A DNA stretch of 64,000 nucleotides from UBA8437 sp964646205 (GTDB taxonomy: Bacteria; Planctomycetota; Planctomycetia; Planctomycetales; Planctomycetaceae). This document shows, one piece after another, positions 42,145 to 51,926 of the stretch; the stretch's first letter is position 1, and every line of letters begins with the position of its first letter. The translations under genes were made by a program, and so were the position numbers. Location: the NCBI GenBank assembly GCA_964646205.1, contig CAZYAZ010000001.1, forward strand, positions 212,733 through 276,732, written 5' to 3'. The notes under the pieces are model-generated. The model worked only from the letters and a program-made list of their open reading frames with translations, was not told the origin of the DNA and searched no databases.

Positions 42145-43842
42145 TTACCAGAGAACCACGAAGACGAAGTACGAGAGCACCAGCAGGGCCACAATGGCCC
42201 AGAGGCCCGGCTGCTTCCAGGCTGGTAGCACGACTGCCGGGTCATCAAATGGATGAACCGGCAGGTCGACCAGTTCCCGCCGAGTCTCCTCCAGCCAACC
42301 GGCCGGTCGATCCCCACCAGGCTGGTCGGGATGATCCATCACAGCCGGTTCGCGTGACCAGACCACCAGCCCCTGCAATTGAACACGGCTGGCAGGTCCC
42401 CGGATGAGGGTTGTCAGCAACATCACCACAGCCGTCGCCCCAATACTCCAGAAAAACCCATACCACTTATTGATCCACCACAGCGGAAATTCCCCGTTGG
42501 ACTGCAAGCAGATGAACCGGGTCAGCCCGACACCACAACCGGCAATCAACCCGAACAGACCACTGGACCGGTGCGCCGGGGTGAAGATGCCCGCCAGGTA
42601 GACGGCCATCAGCGGCATCACGGTGATCCCGATCATCTCGAGATAAAACGTGACCATGCCCATTTTCAGGAACGGAATGAAGACGAACGAGATGGCGATC
42701 ACGACCACGGTGGTGATCCGGGACACCCAGAGATAGTGCCGATCATCGGCATCGCGAACCAGGAAACGGGCGTAGAGATCCCTGGTGAAGACGGCCGCCA
42801 GGGCCGAGCCGATCGAGTCAAATGTCGAGATACCCCCGGCCAGCAACCCGGCCACGACGATGCCGGCCAGGACCCCACTGAGGGGCACCAGGTACTCCGC
42901 AACCAGCGTCGGGAAGATCATGTCGGGATTCTCGAGGTTGGGATGTGCTCCGCGGCCAAGAATTCCCAGGGTGATGTTGAACCACATGACAACCGAGGTG
43001 ACCACCGCGGCAACGACGGCGGCCATTTTCACATCCCACTCGCTGCGAGCCGCCAGCATCCTCATCGACTGGCTGTGGTTGACGATGCAATAGGCTGTCA
43101 GGGTGAGGATCCAGCCGACGATGACGACCAGGGGGGGAATGTCGTCCAGCGGCTGCCCCACGTGCGTCATCGCCGCGCGGATCTTGACATCCACATCGGC
43201 CTCAACCATCGTCCGTTCCATTCCCACAAACCCGCCAACCGCGTCATAGACCACCCACCACATCACCAGGGCGGCAATCAGCATCACGATCGACTGGATC
43301 GAATCGGTCAGCGCCACCGATTTGAGTCCACCGGTGGCCGTGTAAAGGGCCGCCCCGGCCGCGATCGCCACCACCAGGTACCAGGTCGATTCACCCCAGC
43401 CGGTCAGCACGGCGAAGGTCAGGTAAAGCGAGTAGGCCACGTTGGCCAGCACGTTGGTCCGGTAGATGATCTGGACGAGAACCGAGATGACCCGTGTGGA
43501 CGGACCAAAACGGCGTTCAAGATACTCCGAATTGGTGAACATCCCGCTGCGGTACATCGGTAGAAAGACAGCCCAGGCGACCAGAAACCAGCCAATGGTG
43601 ATCCCCAGGAACCAAACAGAGATGTTGTTCATCCCCATCTGGTAGGCCCCCCCGGCCACCGCCACGTAGTCGCCGCTGTCCACGGCCGTGGCAAACATCG
43701 ACAGCCCGACCATCCACCACGGCAGACCCCGGGCCGCCAGCATCCAGTCCACCGCCCGATTCGTCTCGCGCGACTTCCAGAGTCCGAATGCGATGATCGC
43801 GACGTTGATCCCGACCACCAGTGTCCAACCGACAATTCCCAT
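42145..43842 (-). CDS. Sodium/solute symporter (SSS family)
   Basis: A 565-residue inner-membrane transporter with about 13 membrane helices, of the sodium-dependent SSS family. Family segments include MFATAVDSGDYVAVAGGAYQ near the N-terminus, SEYLERRFGPSTRV, and GLLAGGISTFDSIGSALAAV. A soluble stretch (about 470-530) lies before the last helix. The substrate cannot be read; sugars, carboxylates and urea are common in the family. It is the first gene of a minus-strand series with the selenoprotein candidate, amidohydrolase and YiiX-like hydrolase, so the imported compound may be the amidohydrolase substrate. Confidence 0.9.
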   Translation of the reverse strand: MGIVGWTLVVGINVAIIAFGLWKSRETNRAVDWMLAARGLPWWMVGLSMFATAVDSGDYVAVAGGAYQMGMNNISVWFLGITIGWFLVAWAVFLPMYRSGMFTNSEYLERRFGPSTRVISVLVQIIYRTNVLANVAYSLYLTFAVLTGWGESTWYLVVAIAAGAALYTATGGLKSVALTDSIQSIVMLIAALVMWWVVYDAVGGFVGMERTMVEADVDVKIRAAMTHVGQPLDDIPPLVVIVGWILTLTAYCIVNHSQSMRMLAARSEWDVKMAAVVAAVVTSVVMWFNITLGILGRGAHPNLENPDMIFPTLVAEYLVPLSGVLAGIVVAGLLAGGISTFDSIGSALAAVFTRDLYARFLVRDADDRHYLWVSRITTVVVIAISFVFIPFLKMGMVTFYLEMIGITVMPLMAVYLAGIFTPAHRSSGLFGLIAGCGVGLTRFICLQSNGEFPLWWINKWYGFFWSIGATAVVMLLTTLIRGPASRVQLQGLVVWSREPAVMDHPDQPGGDRPAGWLEETRRELVDLPVHPFDDPAVVLPAWKQPGLWAIVALLVLSYFVFVVLW

Positions 43843-43924
43843 GCTGGCGAAGCTAGCCGCGAAGCCAACCGGGTGTCAAACCGTCAACCGACAACCGGCC
43901 CTCCTGTGATAAACTCCAAGCACC

Positions 43925-45673
43925 ATGTTCCATCGTTCACACCGACTCCTGTTGATCCTCGCCTTGGTCCCAGCAACCGCCCACCACAGTGCGGCGGCCG
44001 ACCAGCCCACCACGGCCCGTCCGATGTCGCACCTCCGACGCCCCGTGGCCCTGGTGACTCCAGACGGGGGGCACCACTTCCTGGTCGCCAACCGCGACAG
44101 CGGAACGATCAGTCGTGTCGACATCACAACCGGGCGGGTGACGACGGAAATCCGCATCGGTGATCGGCTCAGCGATCTCACCCTGACACCCGACGGCCAA
44201 CACGCGCTGGTCGCCGATGCCGGACGACGTCAACTGATCGTCTGCCGTCTAGAGAACGGTCAACCGGCCCCCGCGTTGCGTATCAATCTCCCGATCGAAC
44301 CCACCCGGTTGGCGATCGACACCGATGGGCGGCGGGTCGCGGTGAGTTCCAGGTGGTCCCGACGCCTCGTGTTGCTGGATCTGCCTGTCACGCAATCGTC
44401 CAGACCTCGCCAGGTGACCCTGCCAATGCAGGGCCGTCACCTGCTCTGGCTTCGGCAACCGGACACCCTGGTGGTGGCCGATGCGTTTGGCGGAAGCCTG
44501 GCCATCGTGGATGCGGTCGCCGGGCGTGTGCTGCATGCTCACCACCTGCCAGCCCACAATATCGGCGGCATCGCGATTGACCCCGGCGGTCGTCACCTGG
44601 TCGTTTCACACCAGGTGCTCAACTCGGCCGCACGCACCACCGACAACGACGTGCTCTGGGGCCTTTTGATCACCAACAACCTCCGCCGCATCCCGATCCC
44701 GGAACTGCTCTCCAAACATCCCCTGGCGGTGCGACGTCACTCGGTCGTCATGCTCGGACAGGCCGGCCACGCCGCGGGTGATCCGGCTGGGCTGGCAATC
44801 CGGTCCGACGGGTCATTCGTCGTGGCTCTGTCGGGAGTCAACCAGGTGGGCATCGGACGTCCCGAGAAGTTTGACCTGGCCCGAATTCCGACCGGCGCCA
44901 GGCCCACGGCCATCTGGTTGTCCACCGACCAGCGTCGTGCCGTTGTCACCTCGACTCTCGATGATCAACTCGACCTCGTGGACCTCGACAAGGCCACCCC
45001 GTTAAAGAGTATCCCGCTGGGTCCTCGACCCGAGTCGACATCCTACGACCGGGGTGAACGCCTGTTTTTCGACGCTGGCTTGTCCCGCGACGGTTGGATG
45101 AGTTGTCACAGTTGTCACACCGATGGACACAGCAACGGTCAACTGGTCGACACGCTTGGCGACGGGCACTACGGAAACGCCAAACGGGTTCTCTCGCTAT
45201 TGGGAACACTCGACACCCGGCCCTGGGCGTGGGATGGCCGGATGGGCACGCTCCGCGACCAGGTCTTCCACTCGGTGTCAACCACCATGCGAGGACCCCG
45301 TCCGACCCAGTCGCAGGTCCGGGATCTCGTCGCCTTTCTCGGCGGACTCCAGCAGCCCGCACCCGGCCACGCCACCACAACCCGACAACAACAGCAATCG
45401 GTCGACCGCGGCCGGCAGTTGTTCAACTCGCTCGACTGCCAACGCTGCCACACTCCGCCGTTGTACACTTCGCCCGACTCCTACGACGTGGGCCTTGGCC
45501 GCTTGAAGACCAATCCCCCCTCGCTGCGAGGCGTCGCCCAGCGACGGCGGCTGTTCCACGACAACCGCGCGAAGTCGATCGACGAGGTGCTGCGACGTTT
45601 CCAACACCAGTTGCCGCGGAAGATCTCCGGGGAGGAGCAACGCGACCTGGTGCGATTCCTGCAGAGCCTCTAG
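43925..45673 (+). CDS. Secreted beta-propeller with di-heme cytochrome c peroxidase-like C-terminus
   Basis: A 582-residue exported protein with signal peptide MFHRSHRLLLILALVPATA. Residues about 35-370 are a YVTN-type propeller (LVANRDSGTISRVDITTGRV, LTPDGQHALVADAGRRQLIV). The C-terminal part carries two heme sites, CHSCH (about residue 395) and CQRCH (about 505), spaced as in MauG/cytochrome c peroxidase-type di-heme domains. The combination suggests an extracytoplasmic oxidase or peroxidase-like electron-transfer protein. Divergent from the symporter gene, whose start is 82 bases away, and convergent with the SGNH gene. Confidence 0.88.
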   Translation: MFHRSHRLLLILALVPATAHHSAAADQPTTARPMSHLRRPVALVTPDGGHHFLVANRDSGTISRVDITTGRVTTEIRIGDRLSDLTLTPDGQHALVADAGRRQLIVCRLENGQPAPALRINLPIEPTRLAIDTDGRRVAVSSRWSRRLVLLDLPVTQSSRPRQVTLPMQGRHLLWLRQPDTLVVADAFGGSLAIVDAVAGRVLHAHHLPAHNIGGIAIDPGGRHLVVSHQVLNSAARTTDNDVLWGLLITNNLRRIPIPELLSKHPLAVRRHSVVMLGQAGHAAGDPAGLAIRSDGSFVVALSGVNQVGIGRPEKFDLARIPTGARPTAIWLSTDQRRAVVTSTLDDQLDLVDLDKATPLKSIPLGPRPESTSYDRGERLFFDAGLSRDGWMSCHSCHTDGHSNGQLVDTLGDGHYGNAKRVLSLLGTLDTRPWAWDGRMGTLRDQVFHSVSTTMRGPRPTQSQVRDLVAFLGGLQQPAPGHATTTRQQQQSVDRGRQLFNSLDCQRCHTPPLYTSPDSYDVGLGRLKTNPPSLRGVAQRRRLFHDNRAKSIDEVLRRFQHQLPRKISGEEQRDLVRFLQSL

Positions 45674-45682
45674 GACACCCGT

Positions 45683-46927
45683 CTACTCGAGCAAATCTCC
45701 CACCGCCCGCGCGATCAATGCGTGTCCCGCCTGGGTGAGATGACAGTGGTCCAGGAACAACTCCTGGTCATCACCATCAACCATTCTCTGGAACTCCGCC
45801 TCCAGCGATCGGTCAAACAGCTCATCGACCCTCAGCAATCGTGCCCCCGAATCGGTCGCGGCCCGACTGATCGTATCAATCACCTGCGGATTCGACCGGG
45901 TCCCCCGGCGATCACGACGGTTGGCTTCAACCAGTGACGCCCGGCCCTGCTCAACCATTCCACGTCCCAGCCAGCTCAATCCCTGCCAGAAATGAGACAT
46001 CGCGAAGTGATCATCCAGTGCAATCATCTCGGTCGCCGTCTCACCCAACCCCTTCCAGTCCCTGGCCTGGAACTTCCGGTCTGCCACCCGGTTCAACTCG
46101 CCCAGACGATCCGAAACCGCAGCGACCCCGGGCCCGTGCACCGAATCACCCGGCGAGACCAGCAGGTTGGGAACCGCCGGCACGATGATCACCACCGCCC
46201 CGGCTCGACGGCCGGCCTCGACGATTCCCAGCACGTGTTCACGGAGCAGCGACATCCGCAGCGGCACCATGTCGGGCGACTTGATCAACGGATAGTTTCC
46301 GTTCCCAAAGAACTCCGCCGGCAACTCGCTATGCACAGCCGGCGTCGATTTCCCCAGCAAGACCCGCACCCCGTTGACCACGCGGAGTCCACGAGCAAAT
46401 TCACCGGCCTGTTCCATCCGGGCCACCAGACCCTCGGGATCGTAAAACACATCCTCGAGAAACTCGTTGTGCCCCATGTACACGACCAGCCAGTCCGGCG
46501 AGAACCTGGCAGCACGGCGTGCAATCGCCAGGACACGGTGACTGCCATAAGCCGGATACCCTCCGTTGATCACCTCCAACGGTGGTCCGGACGCCGAGTC
46601 GGCCAGCAGATCCCCAAACGGTTTCTCGACCCCGAAACCGTAGGTGCATGACCCGCCGAGCGTGAAGAGCCTCCGGGCGCCCTCGAGTTTGGGAGTCCCC
46701 AGTTTCTGATCCCACTCGGGAAAGAAACTCGTTCCCAACTCAAAACCAACCGGATTCAGTTGGCGGCTGTTGTCGGGAAACAAACCCACCACACGGAAGA
46801 CGAGCTCCAGCACCAACAGCAGAACCAAGGGCAGTGAAACCGCCAGCAGCCGGATTCGCCACGTCGCGCGCCGACGCGGCACGGGAACCAGATCGGTGGG
46901 CATCTCGGACGGGGTCGCCTGGTTCAT
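45683..46927 (-). CDS. Membrane-anchored SGNH/GDSL hydrolase
   Basis: A 414-residue protein with a cytoplasmic Arg-rich N-terminus and one membrane helix (LLAVSLPLVLLLVLELVFRV), leaving the catalytic domain outside. SGNH blocks: LGGSCTYGFGV carries the nucleophile serine, with Gly in the place of the usual Asp; YMGHNEF supplies the oxyanion-hole Asn; and the catalytic Asp/His pair is in DHCHLTQAGH. SGNH enzymes include esterases and acetyl transferases or hydrolases acting on glycans. The ATG at 46927 overlaps the stop of the TMTC-like gene (ATGA); the open frame upstream is not used. Close partnership with the glycosyltransferase-like neighbour is likely. Confidence 0.88.
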   Translation of the reverse strand: MNQATPSEMPTDLVPVPRRRATWRIRLLAVSLPLVLLLVLELVFRVVGLFPDNSRQLNPVGFELGTSFFPEWDQKLGTPKLEGARRLFTLGGSCTYGFGVEKPFGDLLADSASGPPLEVINGGYPAYGSHRVLAIARRAARFSPDWLVVYMGHNEFLEDVFYDPEGLVARMEQAGEFARGLRVVNGVRVLLGKSTPAVHSELPAEFFGNGNYPLIKSPDMVPLRMSLLREHVLGIVEAGRRAGAVVIIVPAVPNLLVSPGDSVHGPGVAAVSDRLGELNRVADRKFQARDWKGLGETATEMIALDDHFAMSHFWQGLSWLGRGMVEQGRASLVEANRRDRRGTRSNPQVIDTISRAATDSGARLLRVDELFDRSLEAEFQRMVDGDDQELFLDHCHLTQAGHALIARAVGDLLE

Positions 46928-48633
46928 GGGCTCGGCCTGTCGTGAGGAGTCTGGCTCCGTGGAAACTCTCCGGCAAGCCGGGGGTTCAAACGACGGAGTT
47001 GTTCGGTGGCGCGTTGGTAACCCGTTTCGTTTTCTCTCAGCAATTCGATTCGAGCCAATTGGAACCACGCCATGACAAATCTCTTGTCCCCAGCGACTGC
47101 CGCCTCGAGTTGTTCGACCGCTTCATCGTAACGTTCCCGCTCGGCCAGCCCCAACGCCAGGTTGACCCGCGCGCGTGGTAGCCACGGAGCCAGTTCAACC
47201 GCAGCCCTGGCAACCCGGAAAGCCTCGTCCGGTCTTCCCTGGTTCTGCAATTCGACGGCCAGGTTGACCCACGCATCGGGAAACCGGGGATCGATGTCGA
47301 TGGCCTGCCGGTGCCGGCGTTCGGCCAATTCGTGCAACCCGGTCTCACCCAGTTGGTTGCCCAGGCTCGTCAGGGCCAGGGGCGAGCGGGGATTCTTCGC
47401 GACCGTGTCTCTCCAGAGGGTGCCCGTGTCGAGAAACACTCCGCAGCGAACGAACGTCATCCCGGCCAGGACCAAGATCAGGATGCTTCCACGACTGGCG
47501 TGCCAACGGGTGGTGACCAACCAGGAACCGCAGGCCAAAAGCGGGATGCTGGCCAGGTACTGGAAGTGGTCAGCGACAAACGAAAACTGCATCGGGTAGA
47601 CATCAATAAAACCCAGGGCCGGTGACAGGGTGCCGGCAAACAGCAACACCGCCGCCAGTGGACCACGCCCCCACCGGGCCCGCTGCCACCACAACATGGT
47701 GATGACCATCACGGCACCCAACGGATAAAGCCACTGGACGAAAAGGTTCGAATCGATCGACCACTTCGGGTAAATGAAAACCAGGTCACTCGGCCAGAAC
47801 AACTTGCCGCCATAGAACCACAGCGCCCGCCCGGCCACCAGCAGGCGGTCGGACACGGAAAGTCCCAGGTCGAGATGCCCGGCCCCGATGTGATTCTGCT
47901 CGGTCCAGATCGTCATCAAACCGGCTGGCACCGTTAGCAGTAACATCGGCAGCGCACCGAGCCACTCGCGACGCCCGATCCGACCACCACGCCACCAGCA
48001 AATGACCAGCCACGCTGCCGGAACCGTAACGGTGACGGTCTTGGAGAGCAGTGCCCCGGCAAACAGCAGTCCGGACAGCCACCAGCAACGACGACCCGTT
48101 CCCGCCTCGGATCGCCACCAGTTCAACCAGGCCCACGTCGACGCCAGGGCAAACAGACCCGAGAGCGTGTTCTTGCGTTCGCTGATCCAAACCACGCTCT
48201 CGGCATGTACCGGGTGGACGGCAAATAATGCGGCCGCCAGCCACGCTCCTGGTAACCCCAGACCCGCCAACACCCGCCACAACACGAGCACCGACACGGC
48301 ATGCAACAGGATGTTGATCGCATGGTACCCCAGTGGATTCTCACCCCAGATGCGATACTCGAGCCAGAAACTGGAATGCGTCAGGGGGTAGTACTGCGGA
48401 ACACTGCCGGGTTCGAGCCAGATCGCCGCCAATCCGTCTGGACTCACCACCGGCCGACTGTTGACGACATGAGCGTCATCGTCCCAGATGAACCCACAAC
48501 TGAAACCGGGCAGGTAGGCGATCACCGTCAGCAGCAGCAATCCCGCCACCATCCGCCTGTCGATTCTCAGCGGTTCACCCTGATCGGTCACCGGGAAGTC
48601 CTGTTGTCCATTCCTATTGTCCGTTGCGAGCAT
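46924..48633 (-). CDS. TMTC-like membrane protein with TPRs (probable lipid-linked glycosyltransferase)
   Basis: A 569-residue protein with about 10 membrane helices and a C-terminal TPR region (about 440-560). The first loop contains WDDDAHVV, the acidic motif of GT-C-type dolichol/polyprenol-sugar mannosyltransferases. HPVHAESVVWISERKNTLSG is typical of the bacterial and eukaryotic TMTC-like family. Such proteins may mannosylate exported proteins, although the bacterial enzymes are poorly studied. Translationally coupled to the SGNH hydrolase gene by an ATGA overlap. Two more SGNH genes follow on the divergent side, suggesting a glycan-modifying cluster. Confidence 0.85.
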   Translation of the reverse strand: MLATDNRNGQQDFPVTDQGEPLRIDRRMVAGLLLLTVIAYLPGFSCGFIWDDDAHVVNSRPVVSPDGLAAIWLEPGSVPQYYPLTHSSFWLEYRIWGENPLGYHAINILLHAVSVLVLWRVLAGLGLPGAWLAAALFAVHPVHAESVVWISERKNTLSGLFALASTWAWLNWWRSEAGTGRRCWWLSGLLFAGALLSKTVTVTVPAAWLVICWWRGGRIGRREWLGALPMLLLTVPAGLMTIWTEQNHIGAGHLDLGLSVSDRLLVAGRALWFYGGKLFWPSDLVFIYPKWSIDSNLFVQWLYPLGAVMVITMLWWQRARWGRGPLAAVLLFAGTLSPALGFIDVYPMQFSFVADHFQYLASIPLLACGSWLVTTRWHASRGSILILVLAGMTFVRCGVFLDTGTLWRDTVAKNPRSPLALTSLGNQLGETGLHELAERRHRQAIDIDPRFPDAWVNLAVELQNQGRPDEAFRVARAAVELAPWLPRARVNLALGLAERERYDEAVEQLEAAVAGDKRFVMAWFQLARIELLRENETGYQRATEQLRRLNPRLAGEFPRSQTPHDRPSP

Positions 48634-48728
48634 ACGCCATCACACCGGGGCCAACCAATAGTTCTGCCCATGGCGCCACGGGCCACATCTCTCGGCGCAA
48701 TCACCGGGCTTGCAGTAGACTCACCCGC

Positions 48729-49805
48729 GTGAACGCCCCGACGACGCCCGAACCTGCCCCACACACATCATTCGGCAAGCGAGTGCTGTTGGCTGCCGTC
48801 GTTTTGGCCATCATGCTCCTGGTCGCCGAACTGGTCATCCGGGCCGCGGTCTCCGAAACGGTCCCAATCCGCTTCGCCCAGGACACCTCGGAATTGCGGC
48901 AATTGCAGTTGAACCGCTTCAGCGATGTGTTGGCCGCCGACCCGGATCGTTTCTGGCGACTGACTCCTGGCAGCCGCCTGCCGAAATCCACCGATGAGTC
49001 CGACGGCCCATTCTTCGGCGTGATCTCCAACAAGTGGGGCTTCCGTGAGAACAGCCAACTCGCCGACACGAAGGCCGACAACGAGACAAGAATCCTCTTC
49101 CTGGGCGATTCGTGCACCTTCGGCTACGGGGTCGGCTGGGACGAAACCTACGTGGCCGGCTGTGAGGATCGACTCAACGAGCAATTTCCGGAACGCCGCT
49201 TCGAATGCATCAATGCTGGTGTCCCGGGGTACTCGTTGTACCAGGGCTGGAGAGTCCTGGATGTCGAGGGTCCCCGAATCCAGCCGGACCTGGTGATCGC
49301 CTGTTTCGGATTCAACGACCGGGCCGAGTGGGACGGGCTGGGAGATCTCGACCATGCCCAACTGGCTCCACCCACGTGGCTGGCTGGAAGTCAACTCGCC
49401 GGAAAGCTCTGGCAACTGGGTCACGCTCCGCCGGAACGTTCGACATCCACGCCACGGCCACGCGTGTCCCCGGACGAGTACCGCAGCCTGCTGGCCCGAA
49501 TTCGAAGGAGAACGCAACAACTGGGCGGCCGGCTGGTCCTGATCTCCTGGTGCGAACGCTTCCAGGTCTCCACCGATCGAAACGAGCGGACTCCCTGGCA
49601 ATTCGAGTTGTACCAGTTCGCACGGCGACACCAGGTCCCGGTCCTGGACCTGGTCCCGCAATTGCAGGACTGGGCCGACCAGCAAGACCAACCCGAGCTG
49701 TTCCTGGACATTGTCCACGTCACTCCCGCCACCCACTCGCGGATCGCCGGTCGGCTGGTCGAGATTCTCACCCCACTGCTCAGGACGGGAGAGTTGTCTC
49801 GATGA
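48729..49805 (+). CDS. Membrane-anchored SGNH hydrolase, first of a pair
   Basis: A 358-residue SGNH-fold protein with an N-terminal membrane helix (VLLAAVVLAIMLLVAELVIR). Block I is LGDSCTFGYGV, block III is CFGFNDRAEW, and the catalytic Asp/His are in DIVHVTPATHSRI. The GTG at 48729 is the best start: the membrane helix follows at the usual distance and the upstream frame is uninformative. Its TGA overlaps the start of the next SGNH gene (ATGA). Probable ester hydrolase or acyl transferase acting on exported glycans or proteins, judged from the family and the TMTC-like neighbour. Confidence 0.85.
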   Translation: MNAPTTPEPAPHTSFGKRVLLAAVVLAIMLLVAELVIRAAVSETVPIRFAQDTSELRQLQLNRFSDVLAADPDRFWRLTPGSRLPKSTDESDGPFFGVISNKWGFRENSQLADTKADNETRILFLGDSCTFGYGVGWDETYVAGCEDRLNEQFPERRFECINAGVPGYSLYQGWRVLDVEGPRIQPDLVIACFGFNDRAEWDGLGDLDHAQLAPPTWLAGSQLAGKLWQLGHAPPERSTSTPRPRVSPDEYRSLLARIRRRTQQLGGRLVLISWCERFQVSTDRNERTPWQFELYQFARRHQVPVLDLVPQLQDWADQQDQPELFLDIVHVTPATHSRIAGRLVEILTPLLRTGELSR

Positions 49806-50956
49806 CGACAGACACAACCGTTCCAGGCGGTGCTCCACGCTGGAAACGACGGGTGGCCACCGTCGCCATCAGCCTGGCCGTCGCCGTGGTGATCACCGAG
49901 ACAGCACTGTGGCTGGGAGATTGGCCCCGCTTTCCCCAACCCCACACCTTTCCTCCCCAATTCATGCTGGTGGGAACACCCGATGCCGAGGGATGGATTC
50001 GTCACGTGAACAAGCCGTCGGAGAAAATCCGTTTCCGTTACGCGTCGGACCCTCGAGGCTATTTCGGGCCGGGCCACACCGTGACCCACACCACCAACTC
50101 ACTTGGTTTTCGTGGAAACGAGTTTCCATTACGGGAGAATCGTGACGGCCAAGTCGAACCCTTCGGCACGCGTCCCGACTCCCTGCGGATCGTGTTCCTG
50201 GGCGATTCGGTGACATTTGGTGAGGGCGTGCACGATTCTGACACGTTTGTCGAGCGGGTTGGCCAGCGTCTGGGCACCCGGCTGGGTCGTCCCGTCGAGG
50301 TCTACAACTTCGGCGTGGGTGGTCACAACACCTCCGACGCCCTCTGGGTCTGGCAACGTTACGCCCGCCATCTTGACCCTGACCTGGTCATCTACACCTT
50401 CGTGCTCAACGATGCTGAACCACGGCTGTTTCGGCTCGACCAGCCATCCGGCCAACCCACTCGCATTCCTCGTTCGTACGAATCCCGGTGGGCAGCATGG
50501 ACCAGCCAACCGGAAGGCTGGTGGACCGAATCGCGACTGGCTCGCCTGGCATGGAAATTCCAGGCCGGCTGGAAACTGGACCGCAACACACTCGAGTATT
50601 ATCACGAGTTGAACGCGTCGCATTCGTCTCACTGGCACACGTGTCGCGAACAGCTCGAAGCCCTGCAACAGATCGAGCCAACGCTGGCGGTCGTGGTATT
50701 CCCCATGCTGTTCGACCTGGCGACTCACCCATTCCGACCGGTGCATTTCGAGGTCGCCGACGCCTGCTCACAGGCCGAGGTCATCGATCTCTGGGAAACC
50801 CTGGCCAGTCGTGCCGGCAACAACACGCCGGGACTGTGGATTCATCCCACCGACACGCATCCCAACGAGATCGCGCACAAGTTTGCCGCCGGGGCGATCA
50901 CCCGGCGATTGGAAACGCTGCTGCGAGATCCGGAAAAATCCGGCTCAGTCCCCTGA
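49802..50956 (+). CDS. Membrane-anchored SGNH hydrolase, second of a pair
   Basis: A 384-residue SGNH-fold protein with a basic N-terminus and one membrane helix (VATVAISLAVAVVITETALW). Block I is LGDSVTFGEGV, a conserved Asn follows in FVLNDAEPR, and the catalytic Asp/His are in HPTDTHPNEIAH. It is coupled to the previous SGNH gene by an ATGA overlap, and the two proteins are related but clearly diverged, so they probably act on different substrates or positions. Its last 12 bases overlap the end of the convergent acetamidase gene. Confidence 0.88.
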   Translation: MTTDTTVPGGAPRWKRRVATVAISLAVAVVITETALWLGDWPRFPQPHTFPPQFMLVGTPDAEGWIRHVNKPSEKIRFRYASDPRGYFGPGHTVTHTTNSLGFRGNEFPLRENRDGQVEPFGTRPDSLRIVFLGDSVTFGEGVHDSDTFVERVGQRLGTRLGRPVEVYNFGVGGHNTSDALWVWQRYARHLDPDLVIYTFVLNDAEPRLFRLDQPSGQPTRIPRSYESRWAAWTSQPEGWWTESRLARLAWKFQAGWKLDRNTLEYYHELNASHSSHWHTCREQLEALQQIEPTLAVVVFPMLFDLATHPFRPVHFEVADACSQAEVIDLWETLASRAGNNTPGLWIHPTDTHPNEIAHKFAAGAITRRLETLLRDPEKSGSVP

Positions 50957-51868
50957 GGTCGTGGGAGTCGGCAGGAACTCCCGGGGCACCTTACAGACCA
51001 TCGTGTACGCGGGATCGAACATGTTGCCCAGGTCGTAACGCACACACTGGGCCAGCAGCAGGTTGGCACCCAGGGGGTCGAGCCCGTAATCCTGCACCAA
51101 CCAGCGAAGCATTTCAGTCGTCGCGTTCTGGGTCGCCTCGTCCAGGGGCCGTGCGTTCCCGACGGTGAAGATCTCATCGTCGTTTTCGCCTCGCGGCCAG
51201 CCAATCTCATGATCGGGGATCAGGTCGAGTGTCACCCGCACATCCATCGAGATCTCCAGTCCCGATCCGACAATTTCTCCATCACCCTGGATGGCATGCC
51301 CGTCGCCCAGGAAGAACAGGGCACCGGGTTCGAACACGGGGAAGTAGACGGTCACCCCCTGCCGGAAACCGCGGTAGTCCATGTTGCCGCCGTGCTCGGC
51401 CGAGGTGGCCGTCGAAATCGCCTGGCAACCCTTGGCTGCAACACCGAAGCAACCGATCATCGGGTCCAACGGCAACGTGATGTTGCCCAGCTTCGATTCG
51501 GGTGTCGTCAGGGTCGCCGTCCACGCCTCGACATCAACATCCCACTCCGCCATTCCCGCCTCGGGCAACTCGCGGACAAAGTCCGGCCGCACCACGTTGG
51601 CCGCCACGCTGGTCCCACAGAAGGCCCAGTTGCGATTGGGCATCACCTTGTCGAGTGTCACGACCAGGGTGTCTCCCGGCTTGGCACCCTCGACAAAAAA
51701 CGGACCGGTTTGAGGATTTCCCCGGGGGGTGGCCTGCTCACGGTTCTCGTCACCGCCACGTGCATCAACGGTCGTGGTGACAATCGAGTCACCCGGCTCG
51801 ACAGTCAAAACCGGCTCGTGAGGCCCCAGCGTGGTGAAATAATGGGACGGAATGAAATTGTGTTCCAT
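50945..51868 (-). CDS. Acetamidase/formamidase family protein
   Basis: A 307-residue metal-dependent amidase of the FmdA/AmdA family, which hydrolyses formamide, acetamide or related small amides to ammonia and the acid. Family segments include ETTVDARGGDENREQATP-like TTTVDARGG near the N-terminus, MPNRNWAFCG, and LGDGHAIQGDGEI. Length is normal. It is probably cytoplasmic, with no signal peptide. It converges with the second SGNH gene, overlapping by 12 bases, and the NHL propeller gene lies upstream on the same strand. Confidence 0.88.
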   Translation of the reverse strand: MEHNFIPSHYFTTLGPHEPVLTVEPGDSIVTTTVDARGGDENREQATPRGNPQTGPFFVEGAKPGDTLVVTLDKVMPNRNWAFCGTSVAANVVRPDFVRELPEAGMAEWDVDVEAWTATLTTPESKLGNITLPLDPMIGCFGVAAKGCQAISTATSAEHGGNMDYRGFRQGVTVYFPVFEPGALFFLGDGHAIQGDGEIVGSGLEISMDVRVTLDLIPDHEIGWPRGENDDEIFTVGNARPLDEATQNATTEMLRWLVQDYGLDPLGANLLLAQCVRYDLGNMFDPAYTMVCKVPREFLPTPTTSGD

Positions 51869-51926
51869 GAGTGCAGATCTCTATTTCCTGAAGTGACCGA
51901 TGTCGTCGGGCGAACCACCGCCGCCC

